A stretch of 64,000 nt of DNA from Zopfochytrium polystomum (taxonomy: Eukaryota; Chytridiomycota; Chytridiomycetes; Chytridiales; Chytridiaceae), in assembly GCA_025765615.1 (NCBI GenBank), contig JAIVFJ010000114.1, positions 147,095 through 211,094 on the forward strand. Direction: 5' to 3'. The notes beneath the pieces were generated by a model. That model worked only from the letters and a program-made list of their open reading frames with translations. It was not told the DNA's origin and searched no databases. The position numbers and the translations under genes were made by a program. Position 1 is the first letter of the stretch; each line of letters opens with the position of its first letter. Positions 32,241 through 44,787 of the stretch are shown here, in pieces.

Positions 32241-34286
32241 CCGCGAGCCCCGCCTCCTCCGCGCGCCAGCCGGCGGCGGCGACGACGGGCACCGGGACGG
32301 GGCGGTCGGGCGCCGCGGGGTAGCGGAAGACGGTGGACTCGAGCGGGCGCAGGGTGCCGCGGCGGGGATCCGCGTCGGCGGCGGCCTCCGCCGCCGCCGC
32401 TTGGGGGTCCCAGTGCGCTTGCGGTGGTGGCGGCGGCGGCGGATGCTGTGCGGGGACCGGCCACGACTGCGCGACGGCGTGTTCGCGGTGCGGAGAGTGG
32501 TGTTGTTGGTGGTGGTGGCGGTGGTGGTTGCGGTAAACGTTTTGGTGGTCGCTCTTTGGCGGTAACGTGGGGGCGTTTTCGCGGTGGTGGAAGTCCGGGC
32601 TGGCGGCGGGAGGGCAGGCAGTGAGAAGGGAGGAGGAGCGCGGGGGGAAGAGTTGTGAGGCGTGGTGGAGGCGGTGGAGGACGTAGGGGAGGAGGACGGC
32701 GGGGAAGAGGAGAGAGAGGGCGGAGACCACTGCTATGAGGACTTCATTTCGCCGAATGCGGGTTGCCGAAAAAAAAGTTGCCGAAAAAGAAAGGATAGAT
32801 GACGGTATTGCAGACGGGATTGGCTGCGGTTAGTGCGGCCAATGGGGAGGCCCGGTCACTGAAGTAAATATGAAAACGACCAAAAAAAAAAAAAAAACTC
32901 ACCGATCACGGCGCGGGTCTTTGGGTAGTCGACTGCGTCCAAGTCCTCGTAAAACTCGGCTCCGTTCTGGGCCTGCTGCTGTGGCGACGTGCCGGTGGTG
33001 GCGGCTGCGGCGACGCTACGAGCGGAAGAGGAGGACGGCCATGAAATCGGCGTCGGAGTCGATCCGTTGGCGGACCACTTCCACCAGGGGAGCGTAAAGT
33101 ACGAGCCCGGGACGGGCGATGGGAGCGTGAAGGACTTCTGTTGAATTTGGATGGTATAGGTTCAGTGGGAGGCTCCGAAACAGAGAAAACGGAACCAAAG
33201 ATGAAACCAGCTGGCACGATCCTCCGCCTCCTCCTCCACCGCCACCGCCGGCTGAGTCAAATATGGCAACGGCGCACGCGTCGCTGTCCCTGCACTTTTT
33301 TGCGCAGTCTGATTGCGTCGCGGCGTCCACCGCAGGGCCGTAGTCGCTGTCGTTGAACGCCTGCGGAGTGGCAGCGGGAGCGACTTTGTAAGTACGTGAA
33401 CACGCATATGTATACTCCCTCCCTTCATCTCTACGCGTATAAACATACCTTGTTGTAGGTGATCCAGTTCTCGTTTCCGCCCCAGATCAGGCGTTTGGTC
33501 GGGTGCGGCTCATACTGTGGCAGTCACGTGAGCGGAGTGAATTGTCTAAAAACGGGAAACACACAAACAGCAGGGCGAACCCACCGCCTTGGCGTAGCAC
33601 CCACGCTGCGACTCGCCGTCCGCCCACACGATGGCGTCGATCGACACAGTGCCGGCCCCGTATCCGTGGCTTTGATCCCACGTCGCCATCCGCTCGATAC
33701 AGTCGGTCCACGACACGGCGCCCCGCACGTTGGGGCCGTCGGCGTCGTCGGGCACGTCGTCGGCGCCGAGTTGGTCGCCGCTGGTAATGAAGGCGACAAC
33801 GACGGGCAACGCAATAGCAGTGTCTGCGCCGGTCGTCGCCGGGGACGGCGCGTCGGCGTCGGTGGTGGTGGTGTTGGCGGCGTCGTAGGCGCCGTCGTTG
33901 TCGGGGCTGGTGGCAAGGGTCCAGGCTGCTGACCATCCCAATGACTCGGAGCGTGCGTTTGAGGGCGGCGAGTTGGTTACGGAATCTGCGGCGACGCTGG
34001 TCGTGGGGTAGATGGGTGCGAGGAGGAAGATGACGAATAGGAGGAGTGTGGCTGGAATAACAACGGGAGCGGCGCCAACGAGGCCCTCCACTGACGATGC
34101 ATGAGTCTTTAGAGGGCATGAGGTCTTGAATGGTCTTTCCACTCCAGGCTCGGTCGTTCTCGCTGGACCATTGTACAGCGGATTAGATAATCCCGCTGCT
34201 CTGTCCCCTCCTCTTCTTCCTCTTGCGGATAGATCGACGTTGCCTTTGCCGCTTCTGACAGTGCTTCTGCCGCCCGTGCAGTGCAT
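32224..34286 (-). CDS. Two-TM surface protein with Cys-rich PAN/apple-like ectodomain
   Basis: Minus-strand exons in phase: 34286-33585, 33514-33449, 33360-33208, 33137-32903; the last exon runs to a stop at 32224-32226 but its acceptor is not fixed. A basic N-terminus precedes TM1 (VVIPATLLLFVIFLLAPIY). The ectodomain has two similar units: AVSWTDCIERMATWDQ to GESQRGCYAK, and ATQSDCAKKCRDSDACAVAI to GGSCQLKSF; the second has the C...C....C....C..L spacing of PAN/apple-like modules. TM2 is VVSALSLLFPAVLLPYVL, followed by a His/Pro/Gln-rich tail, presumably cytosolic. Both ends inside and ectodomain outside is the simplest topology. PAN modules usually bind carbohydrate or protein; ligand unknown. 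The family assignment is by cysteine pattern only. Confidence 0.6.
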
Positions 34287-36206
34287 CGCCGTGTAGGAAT
34301 TGATTTTCTGGTTTTGTCTTCTGGGGCTGCGACCCTTTGAACACAACAGTTCTCATTGGTGTGTGCGTTTCTTCCCTGTGTCCAAGGGTGCTGGTGGTTG
34401 GTTATCTTGCATAAGATTCAGTGGCAGTCATCATATACGCTCCTAATGCATTGAAGTCGCTTTGTCTCCAAAACATTCTTCTCCCTGGGTATTAAGAAAA
34501 CGACATTCAATCGATCCAGCAAGCCGAGTATGATTTGAACGAACACATCGATTTCATCGGAGTGCACCTGGCCACTGATATTGCAGTTTAAATCTTTAAG
34601 CTGTACCCTCGCCCTCGCGCAAACCGCATCTTTCCATCCACGTTTTCACATTTCGCCACAATTCAGAGCTCTTTTGACTGATAACAAATTCGCAAATCCA
34701 CTAATAATATCCTGCAGCATTATTTAAATGGCTATTTTCTTGACAGACGTCAAGATCGATAATTCATTGCGATCACGTCGTGCCCAACCAATATCTCTTT
34801 TACTCAAGGCGCGAGAACCCCCTGACATAAATAAAAAAAATAAAAAAACTCCGCCTGGGTCTCCACCGTAACTGTGCTCAGAAACTCAATTTTTTCCACA
34901 AATGATCATCCACTCCCTTACACACACACTCACTCTCACTCTCTCTCTCTCACTCTCTCTCTCACTCTCTCGCTCTCTCACTCTCTCTCTCTCTCTCTGT
35001 CTTTCTTTGGCTTTCTCTTATTTCAAATGCGCCTGGCCAGAAGGCCAGTCATATTTTTTTGCCTTTTTCGGCAAAATTGACAGGGTAAGCAAGGTTAGCT
35101 GGGCCAAAAGGCCAGCCACAATTGCTTGCAGCCGATGAAGGTTAGCATGTGGCCTTCTTTGTCCAACATCTACCGTGGCCTGTTGTGAGTAGCATGCACC
35201 ATCGCTTCCAGCATCGACAATGCAAACAATTGTTGGATAGGCCCTTTCACACTCCTCCTTCTCACATGCTTTTCAATGACTTTCTCTCACATAAGCAGTC
35301 TTGACACAGACCCGCCTTCATTATTTATTTGTTGCCAGAGATTTTGATCTTGAGAGTATCTACTATTTGGTTTTGAAAATGCAGGGGTGTCAACTGGAGC
35401 CTTAAAACAATTAAGTTTACCTGAACTCCAAGTCATGGTTGGGATTTGGCTGTGTTTTCCACTTTATACGGTGCCTATCAAAGTGCTGGATTATCCATAC
35501 ACACCCCGACTATGGGCCTAGGGATAAGGTTGTTGTGAATTTGATTTGGAATGCGACAAGAGGCCATGAGTAACTTATTCTTTTGCGGAGTGTACAGGGG
35601 TATGTAGTGTAGTGTGACGTTCAAAGCTTGTAACTGACTATCGAGCCAGGCTATTTATATCTGACGGATTTGTCTTATTTCACCATGTAGGGGTGACGTT
35701 GGTGACTGGGTTGCAGACCGAGTGGTCATCAGAGTGGTGGCAAGGCATAGATGACTGCGGGGGACAGGTGCGAAGCGCTTACCTCTTGCCCATCTACTAT
35801 GCTGCTGGCCCCATGAAGGGGATACCCTGTGGCCAACAGAGGAGGTTGAAACTGTAGGCGACCGACAAAGTATGTCTGTCCCCCACAGTGCGCTTGCCTT
35901 TTAGTTTGTCTGCGGAGGTGTCTTAGCTTCCCTACTGTACCAGCAGATCTTGCATATTTCCTAGTTTGCAATTGGACTCTTCCTGTGAAGCCCAGTTCGT
36001 GCAGTGCGCACACACCATGCGGCACCAGCCGGGTCCAACAACAAAGGCTTTGCCTTGACATATTTTGGATTTTTACGTTCTGCTGAGTGCGACTCTTGGC
36101 AACAACGCACATTTCCTTCGAGCAAATTTGCAGCCTTGTCACGGAGAAGGGGTGTGCTAAATTTTTCTTTTTTTTTTTAACAGAAAATCAATCGATCGAT
36201 CTATCA
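34287..36206. other. 1.9-kb AT-rich island, no intact gene
   Basis: Holds a (CT)n/CACT tract at 34920-35000 and a dispersed-repeat relic at 35520-35745 (related to 58825-59045). No recognisable coding relic. Confidence 0.4.
35520..35745. repeat. Dispersed repeat relic (copy 1)
   Basis: Collinear with 58825-59045; shared landmarks are AACTTATTCTTTT / AACTTGTCTTTTA, TTTATATCTGA(C/A)GGATTTGT, and GACGTTGGTGACTGGGTTG / GATGTTGGTGACTGGGTTG. Probably an old transposon family. Confidence 0.6.
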
Positions 36207-39200
36207 ATGCCACCACCGCCCCCAACGACAGCCCGTCGGCGGCCGCATCATCGGCCGCTTCAACAGCCGCATCCGCCGCCGCATCCACCGATGCAGCCGC
36301 TGCCACAGCCACAACGCGTGCGGCGGCGGCGGCGGCGGCGGCGGCGGAGTCGGCTCGCTCGTCGTCGTGGTTTGTCTCGGTGTCTGTCTGGGCGTCTGTC
36401 GCTGCGCCGTTTGAGCCCGACCCTCTCGCACAACTGCCGCCTCCGCCGCCGCCGCCCCCGCCTCCGCAGACGCAGCAGCACTGGCGTTGATGTCGGCATC
36501 GTGCGGCCCCGCGGCCGTGTACCGAAGCGGTCGCCCTTTCCAGCTGCTCCGCTGCTCCTTCTCCTCCTCCGCCCTCCCCGATACTGTCATCACCACCACC
36601 ACCACCACCGCTACAAGCACCATCACCTTCACCATCACCATCACAGTCCTCGCCGGCGAGTTGTAGTAGGACGCCGATGGCAACGACGGCAAGGACTCTG
36701 CCCTTCCGGTACACCACCCTTATCAATAGGATCATCCTTTCGATCGGCAACACTGCCGCCAACTCCGCCCCCACCCATCCCTCCTCCGTCATCGCAACGA
36801 GCTCTCCTCCCATCAGCATCAGCATCCGCATCATCATCATCATCACCATCAGCGCTATCGTACTTGCCAGCAAAAGAACGAGCATCCCGGCTGCAACGAC
36901 AGGGTCCCCTTGCGTTGTCACGATCGCTCCGTGGAGCACTAGCAGGAGCAGCAGGGGAAGGGTCTCCTCGCTCGACTCTTTCGCAGCAAAGCAACGGCCA
37001 CTCATCTATAGGACTCCTCCAGCTCCTCCTTACCATCTTCCCCGCCCTTGTCGCCCTCGTCGCCGTTTCAACCCCTCCTGTGGCCGCTGGGAATGCTTCT
37101 GTCGTGTACTACTGGGACATTCAGTACATCGACAACGTCAGCCCCTACGGCGGTCCCCCCAAACGGGTTATTGGTGTCAACGGGGACTGGCCGCTGCCGA
37201 CGCTCCAGGCATCCGAGGGCGACACGCTGTCAATAGTCGTCAGGAACTCTCTGGATGTGCCAACAGCCCTCCATGCCCGCGGTCTGTTGCAGAGCGGGCA
37301 ACCGTGGATGGATGGCATGCCTATGGTGTCCCAGTGGTATGGCCCCCTTCCTTATTCTTAGTTTGTGTGTTGGGTGTCCCATTATCATTCCCAACCATGA
37401 ATTCCTGCTCACGCTCGACCTTTAGCCCAATTGCCCCTGGATTCAACTATACCTATACGTACGAAATTCGACAGCATGGAACATTTCTAATTGAAGGACT
37501 TTACAATGTGGGTTAACGTCGAATCTTTTCGACCCTCGCTGACCAAATCTGACGGAATTTGTGAATGCAGGGCCAGCTATTGGATGGGCTTCGAGCGCCG
37601 CTAATTATAAAAGCGCCGAAAGAACTCACCTCCTATGATGCGGAGTATGTCGTTACTGTATCTGGTAAGGACAAAACAGTCTTGAAGGCTTCAACTAATC
37701 ATTTCACGTTGCGGCGCTTCGATTTTGTGTGAAGATTGGTACGATTTACCAGCAACAACTGTCAAAAACAACTACCTAAGTTTGTTCAATCCGATGGGAG
37801 ACGAACCGCTTCCAGGTCTTGATTCCTTATATTCCCCAATCGTGGTTTTCTCACATGGAGTTTCAAAATCGAACCTGATCCTGATGGCTCAACCCTCCAC
37901 TCTTATTAGATTTCGGCCTGCTGAACGAAATGGTCAACGCCTCAGTTTCTTTTACACCAGGACTCACGTACCGGCTCAGGATCGTTTCTATGAGCGCATT
38001 TGGCGCTTTTAACTTTGCAATTGACGGTCACAACATGACGGTGATCGAACTTGACGGGGTCGACACGCAGCCATCGATCGTTTCGTCACTCACGCTTAGC
38101 CCAGGACAGCGCGTGTCAGTCCTGGTCGACGCGCTTCCCCTGGCGAACGTTACTGCGATCTACTACGCCATCCGTGCGCCCCTAGACCTGTTTGGTGGAC
38201 CACCACGCCCTTGCTCAAACTCCTGGATCGTATACAATCTCCCCGCGGAGAAATCTGCCGCGTTAACCGCTGGCGATAGCGACGGTATCTATACCGGCCC
38301 CGCAGCGGCCACGCCGCCGGCCCAGAACCTAGACGGCTTGGTGTCCCCGGCAGTAGAAGGGGCGCTGTGGGAGCCGGTGACTTTAAACGGTTCGATCGAG
38401 CTCTCGCTCAGTGTGCGCGGCGACGGGGGTAGCGTGGGCCGACGTGAACGGGCGCGGGCCTTTTATCGCGCCGCTCGTACCGCTGCTGCACACCGCGCAG
38501 ACCTGGTCGTCGAACGCCGCCATCGCGCTGGACGCGCGGATCTACGGGCCGGCGTCGAACGCGTGGGTGGTTAGCGGCAACGACGTGGCTGGGTCGCCGA
38601 ACGTGGTCGAGGTCACGTTCTTCAACAACTTTGGGCACCCGCTGGGGCTGACGTTTCACGGGCACCTGGCGCAGGTGGTTGAAGTTCCGACGAACGTTAA
38701 AGGCAGCGACCGGTCTCTGGTGGGAACTTTCAGCCGGAACGGGACGGTAATGCGGCGAGACACTGTCTGGATCAACCCGGGACGATGGGTGATTGTCCGA
38801 CTCAGAATAAGTAATCCTGGGGTTTGGATGATCCGAGCGGGAAGTGCGTTGAATTGTGAGTGGCTCTACCGTCTCCCTTATTTTCATCGACGCTTGCGAT
38901 CGACCTCAGCGCAACGGAATTTTAACTTACTGTCGCTAAAACCCCAAATCTCCATCACTCTTTAATCCGTATGTGATCCAGACCTGGGAGGCCTAGGGCT
39001 AGCCATGATCGAGTCGCCTCACCTTCTTCCACCGTACTCCGCGGCCGTAGCGCAAGCGGACTCGACCTGCGGGGCGCTGGGGATTCAGGCGACAGGAAAC
39101 GCCGCGGGACACGTCGACAACCCGCTGGACCTGTTGGGGGCCAACGAGGCCTCGGGGCCGGTCCCGACAGGAGTTGTGGGGTGGCGCGGGTGGGTGCTGG

Positions 39201-39418
39201 TGGTGGCTTGCGTGGCGGCCGGTTTGGCGGGGCTGGTGGTCACCGCCACCACGTTTGCGGGCGGCGGAGGGCACCGGCGGAGGCAGTTGCCCGCCGAGGA
39301 GCCCGCCAGCCGCGGCGACGGCAGCGAAGCGGCGTCGTCGTTGTCGTTGTCGTCGTCGCCTTCGCCGTCGTCGCGACGGACTACGAGACTGGCAGTTCCT
39401 GCCGCCGGCACGTCATAG
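36207..39418 (+). CDS. Membrane-anchored multicopper-oxidase-like protein lacking copper ligands
   Basis: Exons: 36207-37336, 37426-37507, 37571-37664, 37735-37815, 37910-38855, 38982-39418, phases consistent. One base too many sits in a G5 run at 38425-38429 (GDG|VAWADVNG continues in the next frame). Start uncertain: residues 1-270 are Arg/Pro/His low complexity before a signal-anchor-like LLQLLLTIFPALVALVAV. Three cupredoxin domains of ferroxidase/laccase type are clear: RVIGVNGDWPLPTL, MVSQCPIAPG, GQLLDGLRAPLII, SDWYDL, NPMGDEPLPDFGLLN, YRLRIVSMSAF, IDGHNMTVIELDGV, DTVWINPGRWVIVRL, NPGVW. The four copper motifs are degraded: HWHG is HARG, WHSH is LIEGL, H-P-x-H-x-H-G-H is HPLGLTFHGH, and HCHxxxH is RAGSALN (no type-1 Cys). 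A C-terminal TM (VLVVACVAAGLAGLVVTA) anchors it. It cannot be a normal oxidase. Confidence 0.75.
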
Positions 39419-40013
39419 CGGTGACAACGGCGGAAGGCGGAGGCAGATTGGCAGGATGACGGTAGAAGCCGGGTGCGAACGCAAAGTAGGGGGCAACCGT
39501 GGTCGTGGGGGTGTTTGCTGTATGGAATTTGGAGCAGGTACAGGGAGTAATACAAGTAATAATGGAAGTACCCAAAAGTAACTGGAAGGACGCTGCACTC
39601 GCGCTCTCTCCCACATTGTCAGGAAACCAACCCCCCGCACCCACCCGGGAACGTCACCGTCGCCAGCAAAAGCAGAAACGAATCCCATTTGGAACGCGCG
39701 CGTCATGTTCGACAGCCTCGTGCTCTACAGCGATTTCGGCGTCAGCTTTGTGCCGGAAAAATACAGAGCTAAAAAAGAAAAGGAAAAAAAGAAAAAAGAA
39801 AAAAAAAAAAGAAAAAGAAAAGAAAAGGGAAACAACCGCAGAAACGCGAACGCGAAGAACAACGCGATCCCCCTCCCCTTCCCCAACCCTGAGCTTCCCC
39901 AATCCTACTCATCTCCTCACCCTTTTGTAACGGAACACACACACACACACGCACACACACACACACACTCACACACACACACACCCCGCACCTCGACGCG
40001 CTCTCCACAACCG

Positions 40014-42167
40014 ATGCCCTTCAACAAGGCCTCCAAGCCGGCAACCGCGTCGGTCCCGGCGCTCGACGACCCGTCGTCCGCCCACGCGACCCCGCCCCCG
40101 GGCACGCGCCCGTCCTCCGCCACCACCACGACCGCGACCAGCTCCGCCAAACGCGCCGCCGCCGCCGCTGCCGCCGCCGCCACCCCTCCTACCACCACCA
40201 CCCCGACCACCACCGCCACCACCACCCCGGCGACGCTCGACGCGCTCCTCCCCGCGTCCGCGGCCGCCCGCCTCCTCGCGCACCTCTCCGTCCGCGCGCC
40301 GCAGCTGACCCAGCTGTCGCGGTGCTCGCGGCGGTGGCGCGCCGCGGCCGCGGCGGCCGCGGCCGCGCGCGGACGCGGGTTCCGCGAGGCCGCGGAGGAG
40401 GCGGCCTGCTGGGGCGGCGCGGGGCCAACGGTCGCGGGCGCGGTGCGGTGCGGCGGCGGTGGCGGCGGGGGGTCGGCGGTGGCGGACCCGATGGTGGTGC
40501 GGGCGGTGGTTGGTGCTGCCGTAGCGGCGTGGGCGGCGGAGGAGGAGGCGGCGGCGGCGGCCGCCGCCGTGACGGCGACGGCGAAGGCGGGGGGCGGGGA
40601 GGAGGCGAGCCAGGGGCGGCTGCTGCGGGTTGGCGGTGTCGCGGGTGCGGCTGGTCCGGCAGCGGTGTTGGCGGCGTCGCCGGCGACGGCGGGGGCCGGG
40701 AGCGTTCTGGGCGGGGCTGCGGCGGCGACGGCGGCGGCGGGGGTTGGTGGCGTAGTTGGGGGCGGCGGCGGCGGGGGGGCGGAGGTAGAACGTCGCGGCC
40801 AGCGGGCGGCGGGTGCGGCGGGGCTGCAGCGGCAGCTGTTTGACGCGGTGCGGGAGGCGTTGGAGGCGTACGATGCGGGCGGGTGGTGCGCGCTGCCGGT
40901 GCTGAGCGGGGCGGTGCGGCGGCACCGGTTGCACCGGGTCGTGGTTGCGGCGCACCTCGCGCCGTCGCCGGTCGCGCTGCTCGCGGCCGCGCGCGACAGC
41001 AGCGTGTTGCCGCGGCGCCGCGCGTCGGCAGCCGGAGTGGGGCCCGCGGTGGCGGCCGACGGCGGCGGCGACGCGGTCGAGGACGCAGTCTTGGCTGCGG
41101 GGCTCGATTTGCGCGTGGCAGGCGTTGGGGGCGGCGGCGGCGGGGGAGAGGACGAACTGGACGGGCTCGCGAGCATGCTGGACGACGCGGCGGTGTTTGA
41201 CGGTGGCGGCGGCGGCGGGTTCCGCGGTCGGCGGGGCTCCACGGCCGCGGCGACGGGTTTCGCCTCGGGAGGGTTGGACGTGCGGGCCTTGCTGAGCGGC
41301 AGCGGCGGCGGCGGAGGGGGTGGTGGTGGGGGCCGGGCGGCGGCGGGGGCGACGGGCGCGGGGCGGCCGCAGCTGACGTTGACGGACATTGTGCCGCGGG
41401 CGCCGTGCGACGGCGAGTGGCAGGCGCTGTGCGCCGCGCAGCTGCGGCTCGCGGCGTGCGCGGGGCATGTCTTTAACCTGCCGTCCCTGGCGGACCTGGA
41501 CGCGGCCGCGGCTCCGACGACCCTCGCCCTTGCGGTGGGGGACGCAACGCGGCACGGCAGGGCGGCTTGTGGGTAGCTGCTTCTTGGAGCGGTTATTTCG
41601 TGGTTTCTTCTCTCTTTTTGGTTTGAAGAGATAGTTAACACTCCCCGCCATTTTTACGCAGGCGTCGTTGCGCTCCTAGACTCAGCGCGCTGCTGTCCCG
41701 GAGCGTTCTGGGGCGCGCTGCAGCGTGGGCTGGACGTAGCGGTCGAGCGGGCCGAAACGACGCGAGGTGTGGGAATCGGCGGCAGCGGCGGGGGAGTGTA
41801 TGAGTGCGCGATGGTGCTGCTAGACGCGGCGATGAACGACGCGCTGGGGCCGCGGCGGTGGAGCGAGCAAGCGACGGGGCGTGCGGCGGCGGCGTGGCGC
41901 AACGCCGGGATCGCTGCCGACGGCGGCGGCGACGGCGGGGGCGGAGGAGGCGGCGACGACGACGACGCGACGGCGAGCGCGGCGGCGTGCTTGCTGGAGC
42001 GGTGCGATGAGGTGCGCAGGGCGTGCGGGATCCCGTACCGCCTCGTGCCCGAGGTCGCGGCAGGGTGCTGGGGCGGGGGCGCGCGGCAACGGGCGGCGGG
42101 CGAGTATCGCGTCATGACTGAGGCGAATCTGGTCGTTGCCATTGTGGAGGGCTCGCGGCTGGGCTGA
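40014..42167 (+). CDS. F-box-like protein of unknown function
   Basis: Two exons: 40014-41568 and 41662-42167 (686 residues), GTGGGT donor and ACGCAG acceptor, phase 1. Residues 80-125 (LDALLPASAAARLLAHLSV, APQLTQLSRCSRRWRAAAA) fit a degenerate F-box-like helical motif after a Thr/Ala-rich N-terminus. The remainder alternates Ala/Gly low complexity with folded-looking segments (RQLFDAVREALEAYDAGGW, RQRHRLHRVVVAAHL-like, DGEWQALCAAQLRLAACAG, GAFWGALQRGLDVAVERAE, CLLERCDEVRRACGIPYR). No second domain was recognised. GC content is extreme, so the opposite strand is also open over 1.6 kb, but splice phases and the F-box-like segment support this strand. Confidence 0.6.
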
Positions 42168-42604
42168 GTTGGAGCATGAGAGCGGAAGGCTGTGTGGGCA
42201 TGGGTGGTGGGATGGTGTGCGAGAAGAGTTGAGGGGAGACGAAACTGGTGCTCGGAAGTTGAAAGGGTAAAGGGTAAAGCAGTGAAAAAAATGAGTAGAG
42301 ACCATGCAAACATCGTTGTTGCTTGTGAGAGGCGGCCCTGAAGATAAAACATTCAGGGCCTTTGCTGCTCTCTTGTTCTCTTCCAAACAGGAACAAGAGG
42401 CAGCAGCAGAAGCTGAAGCGGTGACTCAAAAGTGCCAATCACAACCGCCTCCCCCACACATATGGCAGGCACGAATACGAAGGGAAAGAGGCGGAAATTA
42501 TAGAAGATTGTGGAACCGGAAAAAAAAAGAAGGAAATATCCCATGGTCGCAACAGACAACAGAAGGGGCAGAAGCAGACGAATTCAGTCAGGTAGCAGCT
42601 TGGC
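42168..42604. other. Intergenic between convergent genes
   Basis: Short shared 3' flank; nothing recognised. Confidence 0.4.
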
Positions 42605-44285
42605 TTACACCTCCTTCCCCCGCACCCAAATCCTGACGATATTGCGATCGTCCCCAAGGTACATAAACTTTTCAAACATGGACTCGACCTCATCGTGTGG
42701 GAAGACGTCGACGGGCGCGTGGAGGGTCGCCCCGCCTTCTTCATCCGCGGCGGCGGCGACCACGTCGTCCCCGACGTCCACTAGGAGCGCGTCAAACTCT
42801 TTGCCGACGGCAAAGTTGCCTATCCGGTCCTGCTGGCCCATGGCGTGGGCGCCGGCGAGGGTCGCGAGGTAAAACGCCTCGTGGGACGTCAGCGCCGCAT
42901 AATGCTTGCCCTCTCCGCCTTCGACTGCGGCGGCTGCGGCCGTTTTCGGCGGCTCCTTTGAGCGGGCGGCGGTGACTTTGGACGCGACGACGGCCATCCT
43001 GAAAGCGTCGAGCATGCTGGGGTTGTATCCGCCGGCGACGTCGGTGCCGAGGGCGACCTTGACGCCTTCGTCGAGGAGGCGGCGGACGTTGCAGACGCCG
43101 GACTCGAGGGAAAAGTTGCTGTTTGGGCAGTGGCTGACGGCGGCGCCCGTGTCGCGGAGGAGGGCGCGTTCCTGCGGGGAGAGGTGGATGCAGTGGGCCA
43201 TGACGGCGCGGTCGGTCAGGAGGCCAAAGTGGGCGTAGACGGCGGCGTACGAGTCGCACTCGGGATGCAGCTGCTTGACCCACTCGATCTCGCCGCGGTT
43301 CTCGCTCAGGTGGGACTGGATGGGGAGGCCGCCGCGGTCGCGGGCGAGGGCGCCGAGCTTTTCCATGAGCTCGGGGGTGCAGGAGGGGGCGAAGCGTGGG
43401 GTGAGGACGGGGGTGACGAGCGGCGACTGCTTGGCGAGGGTGTAGTCGACAAACTCGACCGTCTCTTGGAACGAGGTCTCAGTGGTTTCCGAGTAGTAGT
43501 CTGGGGAGTTTCGGTCCATGTTGACCTTGCCGACAAAGGCGCGCTGGCCCAGCGCTTCGACCACGTCGACCAGGATTTTGCTCGCGCTGAGGTGGATCGT
43601 CGCGTAGTAGCACGCGGTGGTCGTGCCGTTGCGGAGAGACCGGGTGACGGCGCGCCGGTAAGATGCTTTCGCATAGGTGTCGTCGCTGAACTTGGACTCG
43701 CGGGGAAAGGTATACTTGTTCAGCCACTCGAGTAGGGGAAGGTCGAGGCCGGTGCCGGAGAAGACGTACTGTGGGGCGTGTATGTGAGTGTCGACAAAGC
43801 CGGGGATGACGAACTGGCCCTTTCGCAGGACGGTAACCTTTTGTGACGTGAAATAAGGAACAAAAGGTGAGTCGGTGAGGTTTGTCACTGGAGAAAGGTT
43901 GACAAAGGGACGCGATCATTGCCAGCACCAATGGGGCGGGCATTGGGTTTGAACACGGGGAGGGCAGAGAAGGTGAGGGGAGGTGGAGGCTTCGCAGTCT
44001 CGGGTTACCGACCACGCCGTCGTCAAAGGACCACTCGTGCCTCAGGCGCGCGATGGCCGCGGCGATCGCCTCCTCGCGCGAAACTGGCGACGTTGACGGC
44101 GTCTGCGACAGCGCGTGGCAAAAGACAACGGTCCCGCGGCCGTCAGCAGCGACGCCGAGGACGCCAGGGTTGAGGATGGCGAGGCCCTCGCGGAGGCCGA
44201 GCGAGTGGATGATGGTGCCGACGAGCACGAGGGACAAGGGTGGCGGCGGGCTGGGGGCCGCGGCGGGAGGCGGGTCCGCAGGCAT
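42605..44285 (-). CDS. GUD1: Guanine deaminase
   Basis: Two exons on the minus strand: 44285-44009 and 43887-42605 (519 residues; phase 1, intron GTAACC...CTCCAG). An amidohydrolase of guanine deaminase type: PGFVDTHIHAPQY (metal-binding HxH plus the APQ typical of the family), SRSLRNGTTTACYYATIH (Gly/Thr-rich strand), PIQSHLSENRGEIEWV (substrate and zinc His), MAHCIHLSPQE, SHCPNSNFSLESGV and ALGTDVAGG (catalytic Asp). It hydrolyses guanine to xanthine and ammonia in cytosolic purine salvage. An insertion of about 20 residues (KEPPKTAAAAAVEGGEG) interrupts a loop near 410. The N-terminus is Pro/Ala-rich. Length is slightly above the usual 450-490. Confidence 0.95.
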
Positions 44286-44753
44286 TATTTGTTTTTTGTA
44301 TTCGGGTCGGCCGTAGTCGTCGTCGCTATCGCCGTCGCCGCCGAAGACGAGGAGATGGAAGGAGGAGGCGGTTGGAAAAGGAGGGGGTGGGGGGTGTGTT
44401 GTTGCTCGGTTCGTTTGAGGGCGTAGTTAGTTGACGCGCGCGCGAGTCGAGTCGAGTCGAGTCGAGTCGAGTCGAATCGAGTCTCAGTGAGCGAGCGAGG
44501 AGAAGGGCGTCACGGGTCCGTCTGTGCACGATCAGTATTGAAAGGAGGTTGGATTTGATTGGTTGATGCTGATTGGTCGAGTTACTCTGTTGATTTTTCG
44601 ATTTTTCTTTTTTTGTTTTTGTTTTTGTTTTTTGCTGCGTTCAGTTGTTTGCTAATGGTGGTAGCCAAAAACGCGATAAGATAGCAGGGGGGACACACGG
44701 AGACAGAGACAGACAGGCAGACGGAGAAGAAAGGCGAGGGAGTGAGAGTTAAC

Positions 44754-44787
<34 letters not shown>

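Noticed and set aside
39917..41641. Long open frame on the minus strand opposite the F-box-like gene
   Set aside because: Its Arg/Pro/Ser-rich translation is a shadow of very GC-rich coding sequence on the plus strand, which has a consistent splice junction and an F-box-like segment.
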